Positions 18,339 to 29,500 are shown, counted from the stretch's first letter. The stretch is 64,000 nt of DNA from Lachnospiraceae bacterium (GCA_029067085.1 JAIEFE010000014.1:364910-428909); one strand, 5' to 3'. Numbers and translations: made by a program. Notes: generated by a model not told the origin, from the sequence alone.

Positions 18339-19184
18339 CTATTTTTCTCCCTTTAAGTATTCCGCAATGGCGTCATGCCAATCCGCAAACGCAAAATCCG
18401 TAGTCATCCTGAACATATAGTTATCCAGAATGGAATAGGCAGGACGCTTTACCGCCGCTCCATATTCCTCGGAGGTGATCGCTTCCACTGCGGTCTTCTT
18501 TCCGGCCAGACGGAAGATTTCTTCCGTAAACTGTGCCCAGCTGCAATCTCCCTCGCAGGTTGCATGGAACAACCCGTAATTTTCCGTGGGAAGAAGATAA
18601 GCCACCGCCTTTGCAAGCTCCGCCGCGCTGGTGGGAGATCCGACCTGATCGTGCACGACTCTCACCTTATCGTTGGTCTCGCTGAGCCGGAGCATCGTCT
18701 TTACAAAATTCTTTCCGTCACCGTAGAGCCATGCCGTGCGCAGGATAAAGTGGCGATCGCTGAATTCCTTAACAAACTCCTCGCCTGCAAGCTTCGTCCT
18801 TCCATAAGCCCCCTGTGGGCCCGTTGGATCCGTTTCCCGGTAGGGCTTTGTCCCGTTGCCGTCGAATACGTAGTCCGTAGAAATGTGCATCAGTTTTGCT
18901 CCTGTCTCGGCAGCCGCGATACTAAGATTCCTCGCGCCAATGGCATTGATGCGAAAGGCGAGGTCCTCCTCCTTCTCGCAGGCCTCAACGGCTGTATACG
19001 CGGCACAGTTGATGATCGCATAGGGGTTTATCTCCCGCACAAATCTCATCACGTCGTCCACTTTTGTGATATCCAGCTCACCCACGTCCGTATTGACAAG
19101 CTCATACTCCGTGCTGTCTGCATACTCCAGATTAACGGCCCGTCCCAGTTGCCCGTTGCAGCCCGTCACGATTATTTTTTTCAT
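18339..19184 (-). CDS. rfbD: dTDP-4-dehydrorhamnose reductase
   Basis: About 281 residues. IIVTGCNGQLGRAV is the NADPH-binding loop, NCAAYTAVEACE lies near 65, HISTDYVFDGNGTKPYRETDP near 100 and YGRTKLAGEEFV near 130, the last carrying the Tyr-Lys pair. These are the RfbD/RmlD signatures. It catalyses the last step of dTDP-L-rhamnose formation. The three other rml genes are not in this window and should lie elsewhere. I start at the ATG at 19184, preceded by AAAGGA; the open frame continues 165 bases further into a repeat element and should not be used. Confidence 0.94.
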   Translation of the reverse strand: MKKIIVTGCNGQLGRAVNLEYADSTEYELVNTDVGELDITKVDDVMRFVREINPYAIINCAAYTAVEACEKEEDLAFRINAIGARNLSIAAAETGAKLMHISTDYVFDGNGTKPYRETDPTGPQGAYGRTKLAGEEFVKEFSDRHFILRTAWLYGDGKNFVKTMLRLSETNDKVRVVHDQVGSPTSAAELAKAVAYLLPTENYGLFHATCEGDCSWAQFTEEIFRLAGKKTAVEAITSEEYGAAVKRPAYSILDNYMFRMTTDFAFADWHDAIAEYLKGEK

Positions 19185-19208
19185 TCTGTTTTGTCCTTTC
19201 TTTTCCCC

Positions 19209-19330
19209 GCAGTGCACACTCGTAAATCCTTTGGATTTCCTCGTTCGCGGGCTTCGCCCTATGCATCCATTCGGATAAATGTCTCGGTGAGCAAGCTCCC
19301 CTCTCCATTTATCCTCTGTCTGCGCACTGC
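19209..19330. repeat. Nested palindromic repeat element
   Basis: About 120 bases with nested inverted repeats. Outer arms are GCAGTGCAC and GCGCACTGC. Inside are AAATCC-TTT-GGATTT, GGGC-TTC-GCCC and a 9-base perfect pair GGATAAATG/CATTTATCC (19273-19281 and 19306-19314). A 15-base core, GCGAAGSCCGCGAAC (S is C or G), is shared with the element at 29811. It fills most of the space between rfbD and the prenyltransferase gene and forms the 5' leader of rfbD. The rest of this gap (19331-19505) shows nothing recognisable beyond a ribosome site. Confidence 0.6.
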
Positions 19331-19505
19331 TCATTGCCATCGCGCACATTATACCACAAATCTTTCCAAAAGAGAATGCTTTCCTTTTGGTGGCCGTATC
19401 AAATCTCTGAAAACACCCGCATAAGTTTTAGAAAACTGCCAATATTAAAGTTTAGATCATTTATCCCGAAAGATTCATCATCCCTGTCTGAACATGGAGG
19501 CAACT

Positions 19506-20120
19506 ATGACGCAGCGTATTCCAAAGCACATTGGCATTATTCCGGATGGCAACCGGCGTTGGGCAAAAGACAGAGGTCTTCAAAAAGAAGACGGCTATGC
19601 CTATGGTTTACAACCCGGCCTGCAGTTGCTGCGGCTCGCACAAAAATACAATATCCCGGAAGTAACTTACTACGGGTTTACCGTGGACAACTGCAAACGC
19701 CCAAAAGAGCAGGTCCGCGCCTTCTCCAATGCATGCGTACAGGCCGTGAAAATGATCTCACAGGAAAACGCAAAGCTCCATGTCATCGGCAACACCGATT
19801 CCGCCTGCTTTCCCACGCAGCTGCTTCCCTATGTAAATGTCAAACGGCAGCCTGCGCAAAGCGGACAGACTACCGTAAATTTTCTTGTAAATTATGGCTG
19901 GGAGTGGGATATGAAAAACGGATGGGCCTCCCATGACATCCCGAGAATCGACCTCATCATACGCTGGGGCGGTATGCGCCGGTTGTCCGGCTTCCTGCCA
20001 CTCCAGACCGTATATGCTGATTTTTATATCGTAGATGATCTTTGGCCGGATTTTCAGGAAAAGCAGTTTCAGGATGCACTCCAATGGTATCAAAAACAGG
20101 ACATTACCTTAGGAGGCTGA
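19506..20120 (+). CDS. Short cis-prenyltransferase (UppS-like)
   Basis: About 204 residues. IPKHIGIIPDGNRRWAK carries the catalytic Asp of undecaprenyl diphosphate synthases, FTVDNCKRPKEQV replaces the usual FSxENWxRP, and LIIRWGGMRRLSGFLPLQ...FYIVDDLWPDF corresponds to the C-terminal RTSGExRxSNFL...LWPDF. Two conserved positions are changed: Trp to Cys in the first, and Glu to Met in the GGE motif that helps bind magnesium. About 40 residues before the C-terminal motif are missing compared with the 245-residue norm. GGAGG 5 bases before the ATG at 19506 decides the start. It may make a shorter prenyl chain or be inactive. Confidence 0.8.
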   Translation: MTQRIPKHIGIIPDGNRRWAKDRGLQKEDGYAYGLQPGLQLLRLAQKYNIPEVTYYGFTVDNCKRPKEQVRAFSNACVQAVKMISQENAKLHVIGNTDSACFPTQLLPYVNVKRQPAQSGQTTVNFLVNYGWEWDMKNGWASHDIPRIDLIIRWGGMRRLSGFLPLQTVYADFYIVDDLWPDFQEKQFQDALQWYQKQDITLGG

Positions 20121-20132
20121 GACGGCAGCGCA

Positions 20133-20537
20133 TTACGAACTCTGATCAATATTCCGGTATATCTGTACCAAAACACCGGTCTCCGTACCGTCTACCGTGG
20201 CAGTCATGTGCAAGTGTTCCCATTCGGCCAGACATTTGCTGTCGGTCACAATCATTGGATGCCACCCTTCTTCGTCATGCTGACTGTTCTCAATAAAGAT
20301 CCTGCAGGCATTACCCTCCTTATCTGTCCCTTGCAGCATGTACCTGGCAGACAAATTCCCTTCTCCGCTTTTCACATCAAATTTCTGTGTATCAACGCCC
20401 GTGCCTATGATCTCACCATTAAAATATTCGCCAAAAGCTCTGCCCGAAAAGGGAATCATCACAATCTCTGTATCCTGTCCCTTTACACTGATGCCTTCAT
20501 GGCAATGTACATCTATTGACAACACTAATTCTTTCAT
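20133..20537 (-). CDS. DUF3237-like protein
   Basis: About 134 residues, all-beta in appearance and without membrane segments. Features such as IPFSGRAFGEYFNGEIIGTGVDTQ and NLSARYMLQGTDKEG resemble DUF3237 proteins, a family of unknown function. I start at the ATG at 20537, preceded by AAAGGA 8 bases upstream. It is the last gene of the AbrB/GT1 operon. Its role, perhaps binding or modifying the glycosylated product, is not known. Confidence 0.65.
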   Translation of the reverse strand: MKELVLSIDVHCHEGISVKGQDTEIVMIPFSGRAFGEYFNGEIIGTGVDTQKFDVKSGEGNLSARYMLQGTDKEGNACRIFIENSQHDEEGWHPMIVTDSKCLAEWEHLHMTATVDGTETGVLVQIYRNIDQSS

Positions 20538-20558
20538 AAGCATTCCTTTCCCAAGCAA

Positions 20559-21950
20559 CTATTGCCCGTTTTGCTTTATTAAATCGTCATATTTTCTTTT
20601 TTGTACTGCCTTACCAATCGGCGAAGACAGGATTCCGGCAGCTATTCCGATCATCCACACATATTTCCAACTGACAAGAAATCCAATAAGATTAATTGCT
20701 ATGATCACACCCAGCCAATATAGAAGCTGGAACTTCGCATTTGCTTTGTTCAGCTCATCTATGATATCAACGCCGTCCGATGAATGCGGTGCGTTTTCTA
20801 TAAATTCCGCTGCGCCGGCAGTACCGGAACAGGCGCGGAAATCTGCACTGCATTCAACGGCAGCATTTGTATATGTCCTATTATTCAGAATTTCCTGTAC
20901 GGCTGCCCGGATGCCCTCTGAAGAATCATCCTTCAATATCGTTCCTGCGCCGATTTCGGTAACTCTTCTCGCCACGGCATATTGCTCATTCGTCTGCGGA
21001 TAGAGAACCATCGGTGCAGCCATATACAAGCTTTCGGAAACGCTGTTCATGCCGCAGTGGGTAATAAAGGCATCTGCTTTGGTAAGAACCTCAAGCTGAT
21101 CAACATAGGGATATACCTGAATATTGTCCGGCAATGTTCCCAGCTCTTCGCGGTTTATCGCATTCCCACAGGATATTATAACATCGACATTCAATTCTTT
21201 AAAAGCATCAATACATTTGCTGTAAAATTCAGGCCGATCATTAATAACCGTTCCCATTGAGATATAAACAAGCGGCCGATCTTTCTCTTTTTCGGGTAGA
21301 TTATCAGAAAATACCGAAGGTCCGACAAAGGCATAATGGTCGGAAAAACTCTCCGCATACGGCTGAAATCTTCGCGAAGTATACACAATGGAATCCGTAT
21401 GATTGTCGCTCTGGATCAAAGAAAAAAGACTCTTTACATGGAATCCGTAGGGTTCCAGTTTTTTTAATTCCCTGGAGACTCTCGGAAGTCCGAAGATCAG
21501 ACCTGCCATTTCTTTCGGACTGTTCTTCATATAACCGGAAGAGATTTGATTAAATGCAAAAGTACTTGTAGATACCACCATCGGCACATGATGCTTCCAT
21601 GCATTCAGCTTCCCCCAAAAGCAGACTGAGTCAGTATATACCACATCCGGCTGAAAGGATGTAAACTCCTGCTCCAGAAACTCATTCATACTGAGCGTAA
21701 TGCGAATATCCTGTACCGTCATTTCCGTAGCAGAGACGTTTTTTAAGTTGGCTTCTTCCTGTTCCGTCAGCTTTGGCAGAAAAGAATCGCAGGATATAAA
21801 CTCCGCTCCCGTAGCGCTGATCTTCTTCTCAAATTCGCCAAATGAATAGAATCGAACTACATTCCCCCGTCTGACAAGTTCAGCGGCAACCGGAAGCATG
21901 GGATTGGTATGTCCGTGTGCAGGAATACAAAAAAAGGCAATCTTCTTCAT
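20559..21950 (-). CDS. GT1 macrolide-type glycosyltransferase with C-terminal membrane anchor
   Basis: A 463-residue GT-B enzyme. IAFFCIPAHGHTNPMLPVAAEL at the N-terminus is the acceptor-side MGT signature. In the C-domain PLVYISMGTV near 225, VYPYVDQLEVLTKADAFITHCGMNSVSESLYMAAPMVLYPQTNEQ near 275-320 form the UDP-sugar site. This matches MGT-family enzymes that glycosylate macrolides or lipids. Unlike typical members it ends with about 70 extra residues holding two hydrophobic segments (about 410-445), suggesting a membrane-bound acceptor. Its start overlaps the AbrB stop by 4 bases. Confidence 0.87.
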   Translation of the reverse strand: MKKIAFFCIPAHGHTNPMLPVAAELVRRGNVVRFYSFGEFEKKISATGAEFISCDSFLPKLTEQEEANLKNVSATEMTVQDIRITLSMNEFLEQEFTSFQPDVVYTDSVCFWGKLNAWKHHVPMVVSTSTFAFNQISSGYMKNSPKEMAGLIFGLPRVSRELKKLEPYGFHVKSLFSLIQSDNHTDSIVYTSRRFQPYAESFSDHYAFVGPSVFSDNLPEKEKDRPLVYISMGTVINDRPEFYSKCIDAFKELNVDVIISCGNAINREELGTLPDNIQVYPYVDQLEVLTKADAFITHCGMNSVSESLYMAAPMVLYPQTNEQYAVARRVTEIGAGTILKDDSSEGIRAAVQEILNNRTYTNAAVECSADFRACSGTAGAAEFIENAPHSSDGVDIIDELNKANAKFQLLYWLGVIIAINLIGFLVSWKYVWMIGIAAGILSSPIGKAVQKRKYDDLIKQNGQ

Positions 21951-22165
21951 TCTTTCTCACCCTTCCCTTCCTGAAATGCCACACCGAACAATTCAGAAAA
22001 CGCCCCCTTAGGAGGAATGGCTATGCCGCGCTCCTCATCTCCAAGAAGAAGCAGCGTATCCCCCGGCTTGATTTCAAATATTTCGCGCGCCTGTTTCGGA
22101 ATAACGATCTGTCCTTTTTCTCCGACAGTAGCCGTCCAGGCATATTTACCCTTTGGTGCACTCAT
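21947..22165 (-). CDS. AbrB/MazE/SpoVT-type DNA-binding protein
   Basis: A 72-residue swapped-hairpin DNA-binding protein. It has ATVGEKGQIVIPKQAREIFEIKPGDTLLLLGDEERGIAI, the full AbrB domain. As first gene of the operon with GT1 and DUF3237 genes, coupled by ATGA to the GT1 gene, it most likely represses its own operon. A long palindrome overlapping the -10 box just upstream is the natural binding site. No toxin gene is adjacent, so an antitoxin role is unlikely. Confidence 0.9.
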   Translation of the reverse strand: MSAPKGKYAWTATVGEKGQIVIPKQAREIFEIKPGDTLLLLGDEERGIAIPPKGAFSELFGVAFQEGKGEKE

Positions 22166-22177
22166 CTCATTTCACCT

Positions 22178-22229
22178 CATAAGTATGATTTGTATAACAA
22201 ATTATACTTATGCAATTATAAAATGTCAA
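22178..22229 (-). promoter_or_regulatory. Sigma-A promoter and palindromic operator of the abrB-like operon
   Basis: On the minus strand a consensus TTGACA (22224-22229) and TATAAT (22201-22206) are 17 bases apart. A 35-base near-perfect palindrome occupies 22178-22212. Its outer arms CATAAGTAT/ATACTTATG are perfect and its inner arms ATTTGT/ACAAAT are perfect, with one mismatched pair and a 3-base centre. It covers the -10 box and the start point and ends next to the ribosome site. Confidence 0.85.
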
Positions 22230-22250
22230 TGAATTTTCACTGCCTACCTA

Positions 22251-22279
22251 GTGACTCCCCCGACCTCTTATGATATACT
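22251..22279 (+). promoter_or_regulatory. Extended -10 promoter of the DUF3048 lipoprotein gene
   Basis: TGATATACT (22271-22279) is an extended -10 box. GTGACT at 22251-22256 is a partial -35 box 17 bases upstream of TATACT (22274-22279). It is divergent from the abrB-like promoter. Confidence 0.5.
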
Positions 22280-22318
22280 TAACGGGATTAATGAAAAAAA
22301 AGAAAAGAGGAGCTTATA

Positions 22319-23467
22319 ATGAAAAGATTAAAAATTATTCTTCTCGCTGCCCTGTCTTCCGCTCTCCTGCTCTCCGCCTGCGGCAAGGAAAAGGAGAAGC
22401 CCGTAACGGCCGAAGCACCTGTCGCAGAACAGAGTATTGACGACACACCGGAGGTTATAGACGAGCCGGAAGAGCCGGCTGAGGAGGTCGAGGAGGATAT
22501 TCCACCTGAGGAAGGATTAGTCAGGAGTCGGATCACCAATGAGTGGGTGTCTGAGGAGGTCAACAACCGAAGGCCTCTTGCCATTATGACGCCTAACACA
22601 AAAACCGCTTCCCACTACGGTATCTCCAATGCAGATGTTGTGTATGAATGCAATGTAGAGGGAAGCATTACCCGCCTGATGTGGATCATTCAAGACTGGC
22701 GCAATGCAGACAGACTCGGTAACGTGAGAAGCTGCCGCGACTACTATGTGTATTGGGCCTTTGAATGGGATGCTCTCTACGTCCATTTCGGCGGTCCCTT
22801 CTACATAGATGAAGTGATCAAACGCACCGACGACATTGACGGCAAGACCAGCAGCAATTTTTATCGGGCGAAAGACGTGAAAAACTCTACCGACGATGCG
22901 TTCATAGACACCGCCGGCGTCATGGCGGACGTGGACAAGCTCGGCTACGCCTTAAAGCTGAGGGACGGCTACGCAGACGAACAGCACTACCGCTTCGCTC
23001 CCGTAAAACAGCCGAACGATCTGTCTCAGTACAGCGACGCGATCAAGGCTGACAAGATCGATATGTCACCTACCTATCCTGTCACCAACTGCTATTTCAT
23101 CTATAACAGCGAAAGCGGACTCTATGAGAGATTTCAGCACCTTGCAGGCGCTTCTGACGGCCCTCACGTAGATCTGGCGACAGGTAAGCAGCTTACCTTT
23201 AAGAATGTTCTGATCCAGAACACCTATCATGAGGTACGCGACGATAATGGCTACCTCGCTTTCAAGTGTCATGACACCACAAGAGACGGCTGGTTTTTTA
23301 CAAACGGCAAAGGCATTCACGTAAATTGGAAAAAGACCTCTGACTACGGCGCAACGAGATACTACGACGATGCAGGAAATGAAATCGAACTGAATACGGG
23401 CAAGACTATGGTCTGCATCGTGGAGGATGGGGATTCCTTCTTAGTTGACGGTCAAAAAATAAACTGA
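22319..23467 (+). CDS. DUF3048 lipoprotein (YerB-like)
   Basis: A 382-residue lipoprotein. The signal peptide is followed by LLLSAC, giving Cys21 as the lipid attachment site. A proline/glutamate-rich linker of about 45 residues follows. The mature domain begins RPLAIMTPNTKTASHYGISNADVVYECNVEGSITRLMWI and includes LGNVRSCRDYYVYWA and, near the end, WKKTSDYGATRYYDDAGNEIELNTGKTMVCIV. These are the two DUF3048 sub-domains known from YerB-type proteins, surface-anchored and of unknown function. GAGGAG 7 bases before the start. A strong terminator follows. Confidence 0.88.
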   Translation: MKRLKIILLAALSSALLLSACGKEKEKPVTAEAPVAEQSIDDTPEVIDEPEEPAEEVEEDIPPEEGLVRSRITNEWVSEEVNNRRPLAIMTPNTKTASHYGISNADVVYECNVEGSITRLMWIIQDWRNADRLGNVRSCRDYYVYWAFEWDALYVHFGGPFYIDEVIKRTDDIDGKTSSNFYRAKDVKNSTDDAFIDTAGVMADVDKLGYALKLRDGYADEQHYRFAPVKQPNDLSQYSDAIKADKIDMSPTYPVTNCYFIYNSESGLYERFQHLAGASDGPHVDLATGKQLTFKNVLIQNTYHEVRDDNGYLAFKCHDTTRDGWFFTNGKGIHVNWKKTSDYGATRYYDDAGNEIELNTGKTMVCIVEDGDSFLVDGQKIN

Positions 23468-23480
23468 ATATGACAGTAGT

Positions 23481-23512
23481 AAAAGGGCGCGCCCAAACGG
23501 ACGCGCCCTTTT
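23481..23512. terminator. Terminator after the DUF3048 gene
   Basis: Eleven-pair stem AAAAGGGCGCG/CGCGCCCTTTT (23481-23491 and 23502-23512) with a T-run. Its symmetry allows it to work on both strands, which suits the convergent galactanase gene. Confidence 0.9.
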
Positions 23513-23562
23513 CTGTAAGTCAGTGTATAATCCTTGCCTACTTTCAACCTCTGTGCTGAATA

Positions 23563-26500
23563 TTAGTTGAACATCATTTCAAACATCGAAGCAATTCGTT
23601 CTGCCAGACTCATTCCCTCTATCGACTGTGCCTTGATCTCAAACGTGAATGTTTTCGTTCCGCCGTATGGTGCAAGTCCGTGAATCGTCACCTTGGCAGC
23701 CTTGCCCTTATTGATGTTATTGGAATAACCCACAATTTCATATTGTTCAGCAGAGATAAGTTTCCAATCACTACCATCTTTCAATTCAAGCTTAATAGCA
23801 TCCTTCGACAGTTCAATTGCTTTTCCGGTGTATGTCTGCGGAGTAACCGTAATTCTTGCTTTGGCAATGCTCTGCTTACTGTCGATGATCCTGTATTCGG
23901 CCGTAATCGTTCCTTCATAACTGCCCTTGCCCGTTGCCGTCACTTCGACTCTCATGCCCACTGCCGGAGGTGTTGCGGTTGTATCCGTTACCTCAGTGCC
24001 GTCCGTATTATAGAGCTTATAAGTAAATGTCTTCTCATAATCCGTACCCTTTTTCAGAACCTTGCCATTCAGATCCGTAATGACCGGACTCACCTTATTC
24101 CACTTTGCAGCACTGATCTGATCAGCCGCTGTTGCCGTCAGCTTACCCAGAGACTGCTTTCCGATTGCAAAAGCAACCGTTTTCTTTTTGGTAAAATTAC
24201 CTTTACCTGTGATTCTGACCTCTGCCGTAGCTCCCTCTGTCACTTTCGTGTTCTTCGCGTAACTAACGGTATAATCCGTACCCAGAACCAAAGTTCTGCC
24301 GCCAAAAGTAACTTCTACCGGCGGTTTGCTGCCGCCCTTTTCATATGCCACCGATTTATTCACAACAATGCTGACATTATCCGCATCATTAACATCATGT
24401 GCCTCGATCGTGAATGTCTTCTTAATCGTTCCGGAATAACCATTGATTCCTGTTATAATAGCAGTTGCTTTCTTACCGGCATTCCTATTGTTCTGATAGG
24501 TTACTTTATAATCCTTGTTTTCTGTCAGCCCAACAATCTGCACTGCAGGTTTATGATCTGTTCCGTTATAGACAATCGGCTCTACTATATTGAGCTTGAC
24601 ATCTGCTGCCTTGATCGCTGTTCCGGTGATTTTGAAGGTTTTTCTCAGTTCTCCTACAAACTTTTCTCCGGTTCCCTTTATAATTACAGTTGCCGTACCG
24701 ATTTGATCATTGTTCTCATATTCCAGTTCATAATCCTTATTAGGTTCCAGATCCTTTTTCTTATATGTCACTTTGATATCATTCGGATCTAATGTGACGT
24801 TACCCGCTTTATCTGTCCATTGCTTAGACTTAAAGTTAAACTTAACTTTTACGGCGCTCATCAGAACATGTGCATCATTGGAAGTATCGACAAGCGTAAT
24901 CTTAATCGCTCTGGAACCTTTATAAATGCCATTATTCTCTTTTGCCCTTACTTCCACATTATAAGTTCCGGGAGTCACATATGCACCTTCAGATTTGTCA
25001 GGAAGTATCACATCATATAATTTGGCGTTTACTTTCTTTCCCTTCCATGTCACCACAGGCTTAACACTTACCGGATTACCGTTCTTTGATGCGGCTGCAT
25101 ACAGATTCGCAATGCTGACATCGCTATCATTGGTCAGATCTACATAGGCAATGTTAAATTTCATCGTACAGCTTCCGGTATAATTGCCTTTTCCCTTGAT
25201 GATAACGCCGGCCTCTCCTCCTGCCTTTGTATTGTTCTGATAGGATACGGAATAGCTCTTGTTCGTCAGAAGGGTTTCGCCGTCATATACCTTTACGGTC
25301 GGTTTGATTGCCTTCCCGGTATATGTAATGGTATTACCATTGCTGAGAAGCTCTGCCCATTCATCCGTCCACTCTGCCCAGAGTCCAGTTCTGACAGGCT
25401 TCGCTGCTTTAACAAGTCCTGCATAAGCTGTCTCTAAAGCTGCCTTAGCGCTGTCCACTTCCGTCTGTGTTACGTTTTCTTTCTTTGCCGCTTCCTTTGC
25501 CGCCACTAATGCAGTTGCAAAGACATTCCAGCTCTCTTCCGTGTAACCGTCGTTTGTCACGCTATCATACTTTGCAATTAGTGCGTTCAACGCTGTAAGA
25601 TCAGCTGCTCCTGTTGATGCTTTCTTAAGTTCCTCATGAGCTTTCTCTAAGGCTCCCTTAGCTCTGGAAATATCAGCCGTCGTTACACCCTCTTTTCCTA
25701 CCGCTGTCTTCGCCGCTGCTAAAGCCTCTGTAAAGTTCTTCCAGCTCTCTTCTGTGTAACCGTCGCTTGTCAATTTCCCATATTCTTCGATCAGAGACTT
25801 AAGTGCTGCGATCTCTTCCTGTGTGGCAAGCGGTGATTTCTCAAGTCCATCATAAGCTGCCTCTAAAGCTTCTCTGGCACTGTCAATTTCAGTCTGTGTT
25901 GCTTCTAAATTTTCTGCTGCTTTTTTCGCTGCTTCTAATGCGTCTTTAAACGCATTCCAGCTTTCTTCTGTGTAACCGTCATATGTCACACCCTTATACT
26001 CTTCAATAACTTTATTCAATCCTGCCAGATCCACATTTGTCCTGAATACTGCGCTGACTGTCACCTTGCTGTTCGGCATAATGAAAGATTCTTCCGTCTT
26101 TTCGGTGACTATGTCATCGTAACTAAGTATAACTGCTTTTGTTTTCGCATCATATATCACATTGCCATGCTCACTTGTCAGAGTAGCACCGGTTACGCCC
26201 CTTCCGGAAACCGTTAATTTGGATAAAATGTATCCGTCATCAGGTGTTGCCGTTACCGTGATTGCTTCTCCGCTGACTGACTTTTCGGCACTGCATGACA
26301 AAGTACCGTGTTTGATCTGGTCGTCTACCCGAATATCGTACTCATAAGCGCGATACAGGTAGAAATCGTCCATGGAGCCCCAGCCGCCGGCCTTCACTGC
26401 AACTTCCATTCCAACTACTAAATAATCACCTTCAGAAATAACAATACCCGTGATTTCCGGATTCTTCCAGTTCAGCCATCCATCCAAAGAACATGACAAT

Positions 26501-29500
26501 TTCATTACATTGCCTTTTATATTGCCACCCTTGTCATATATCGTTACCACAGCATCCGCATCTGCATCTGCACCCTCTATGTAACCGCCGAATATATAGA
26601 TGCCTGCCTCAAGTCCTTTTACTGTTTGCAAAACTTTAGTAGTGGTTCCATCCGCACTATAAAAATGTGCTGCCTGCTTTCCACTGCGTTGATCTTTTGC
26701 CTGTATGTCGGCTTCTGTCAGAACCCAATTCCCCTCAACCGAGTCTTCAAACCCCGGATTGGCAAGTCCTTCCACCGAAGTCATCTCTACGGTTATGGTC
26801 AATGTAACCGACTTCGTTGCCGTCTTGGTACTTCCATCGCTTACTGTATACTCACAAGTTACAATACCCCTGACTGTGTGGTCGCCCGGCTCGTTCGTAT
26901 CTACTTCTGCCTTATCCTCCCCATTCCATTCAACCGGACACTCCGCCGAAGTGCCGTCATTAAAGTTTACGGTCACTGTCTCAGGATACTCAACCGTAGC
27001 GCCTGCCTTGACCGTCACGGAAGGATTCACCACATCCGAAATTGCCTTTTCAGCTGTTGCTCCTGTCCTGATGTAACTATATACTTTAGCCGTCGCAAGC
27101 GCCGTACCATCGAAGCCAAACCATGCCTGATTATCGACCGCGCTGCCGCCATACCACTTTCCTGCATCTTTAGGATCATATTCGCCGCCGTAACTTGCTG
27201 CCCAGCCTGAACCGTATTGTTCCCAAGCTGCCATATTCTTATTATACAGTTCTTCATTTCTGCTTCCGTCTTCATCATAAACATAATACGGTGAAAGCCA
27301 TGCCGACTCCCAGTAGAATACACCTATGCTGCTGCCTGCCGCACCTTCCACGTTATTGACATTATTTGCCGCCTCTACAACCGCTCTGATCTCATCTGCC
27401 TGACCCTGAACGGAAAATGCATAGGGTTGACCCGTATCATTATTTCCTTTACGTACCGTATTATCATGTCCATCCTGATCGTCTAATGTAGTAGCCCATG
27501 ATGTCTCCGCAACCATGACTTTCTTGCCGTAGGTCTTGGCTACCTGAGCCAATACGGAGGTCAGATTATCGGTCGTTCCGTGCCAGTAAGGATAATACGA
27601 ACTTGCAAACACGTCATAATCAACCTTCTGGTCATCCAGATTTTTCGCAAGGCCCGCATATTTGCCGCTATCCTCTGGATTAGTAAAGTGTATCGCTACG
27701 AGACAATTCGGATCGAACTCCCTAACCGCTTTGCTGCCGGCATTGTAAATCTTAGCAGCTGCCGCCCAGCCGTCCGAAGCATACCATACGCCACAAATAC
27801 CTTGGGTCGTCTCATTTCCTACTTGTACCATACCGACATCGACACCGGCAGATTTTAATTCATCTAGGCTGTTTTTTGTAAACTGATAAACTGCTTCCGC
27901 CCTATCATCAATAGACATACTTGCCCATGCCTTCGGAGCCTGCTGTTTGCCCGGATCTGCCCAGAAATCCGAATAGTGGAAATCAATCAGAACCTTCATG
28001 CCCGCATCCGTCGCCAGTTTACCCATTTTCTTCGCTTTATCTAAATCATTGTTACCACCGCCGTAACCGTGTCCCGCACTGTCATAGGGATCATTCCATA
28101 CACGGATACGAATCCAGTTGGTGCCGCCATCATGCAGATACTGGAAAAACTCCGCATCAGACAGCTCATTCCCCTTCTCATCCTTAAAAATAGTTCCACT
28201 CTCTTTCAAAGCCCAATAAGATGATATATCTGCGCCTGTGATAAAATCATCCGCCAATGCTATCGGTTTTACATTGATTTCCGCCTCTGCGACGGATTTC
28301 GGAATCAAAGCATCCATTGCCTTTTCCAAATTTTCATAGGCTTCCTCTATCTCATCGTCTGTAGGCTCATCTTTCTTAAGCACCGTCTCTGCCGCTGTAA
28401 GCGCTTCCGAGAATTTTTTCCATCCCGCCGCCTTATAGTCTTCCTCTTTCAGTTCACTCGCCTCAACAACAAGCACTTCTAAGTCTTTTAATGATATTCC
28501 CGCATCCTCAATGGAAGCATATCCCTTGTCACCCTTAACAGCGGTTATCTCGCCATCGAGAAGACCCTTATATATTTCCGGATATTTTTCGGGATATCCG
28601 CTACACTCAATTTGCTGGGTTTCAGTACTACTGGATATAAAAATCGAAAAACCGCCAAGGCTACTAGTACTTATACCCGTATCCGGATCAATCGTGAGCT
28701 TCTCCGAAACTGTAAGTGTAATATTATACCATCCCGTATGTCCATCTACGGCGTTCATGCGGTATACAGGGTTTTCTGAGGGTTTTCCCCAACCGCCCCA
28801 TGATAATTTCGGGTTTGTAGTCTCGTTCACGGTAATACTGGAGCCCCACTTATAGAATCCTACCGTTTCATCATCAGCCAGTTCGCCGACATAATAATTC
28901 AGGGTGACTGACTGATTCTCATACTTTACTTCTCCTGTAGTCCCATCTACAGCTGCAATATCAGCATATCCCTTGCAGTCTTTAACTGCAGTTACTGTAC
29001 CTGCAAGAAGATCAACATAAATTTCCGGATAATGCCATGCATCGCATCCAAATTCACCATCCTTTTTATCTGGTTCATTTGATCTGAGAATATTAAAGCC
29101 AGCAAGACTGTTAGAACATTCATTGGTCTCTGAATCTATTGTAAGAGTATCCGTAACCGTAAATGTGATATTATACCATCCCTTATTTCCCTCTACGGAT
29201 TTCATCTCATATACAGTCTTGTTCGTCCAAGCCTTCCAATCTAATTCGAGGTTTTCGTCCACAGTAATGGCACCACCAGCATTAGTCCACGGACAGAATC
29301 CTACTGTCTCACCATCACCCAAGTCCCCAATATAATAATTTAGGGTGACCGACTTATCAGTATAACTTTTATCTGATGTCGCGATTAATGCTATTCCTCC
29401 GTCCGGCACCTCTTCGACATCATCATCATTTTTCTTTGCACCATCCTTGATGTCACTATTCTCTTCATCGTCAGGATTCGCATTTTCATCAGGTGACGTC

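Noticed and set aside
18375..19424. Plus-strand open frame of 349 codons opposite rfbD
   Set aside because: Shadow of rfbD that runs on through the palindromic repeat; composition typical of a reverse frame.
21947..22165. AbrB-like gene as an antitoxin of a toxin-antitoxin pair
   Set aside because: The adjacent coupled gene is a glycosyltransferase and no toxin-type gene is present.
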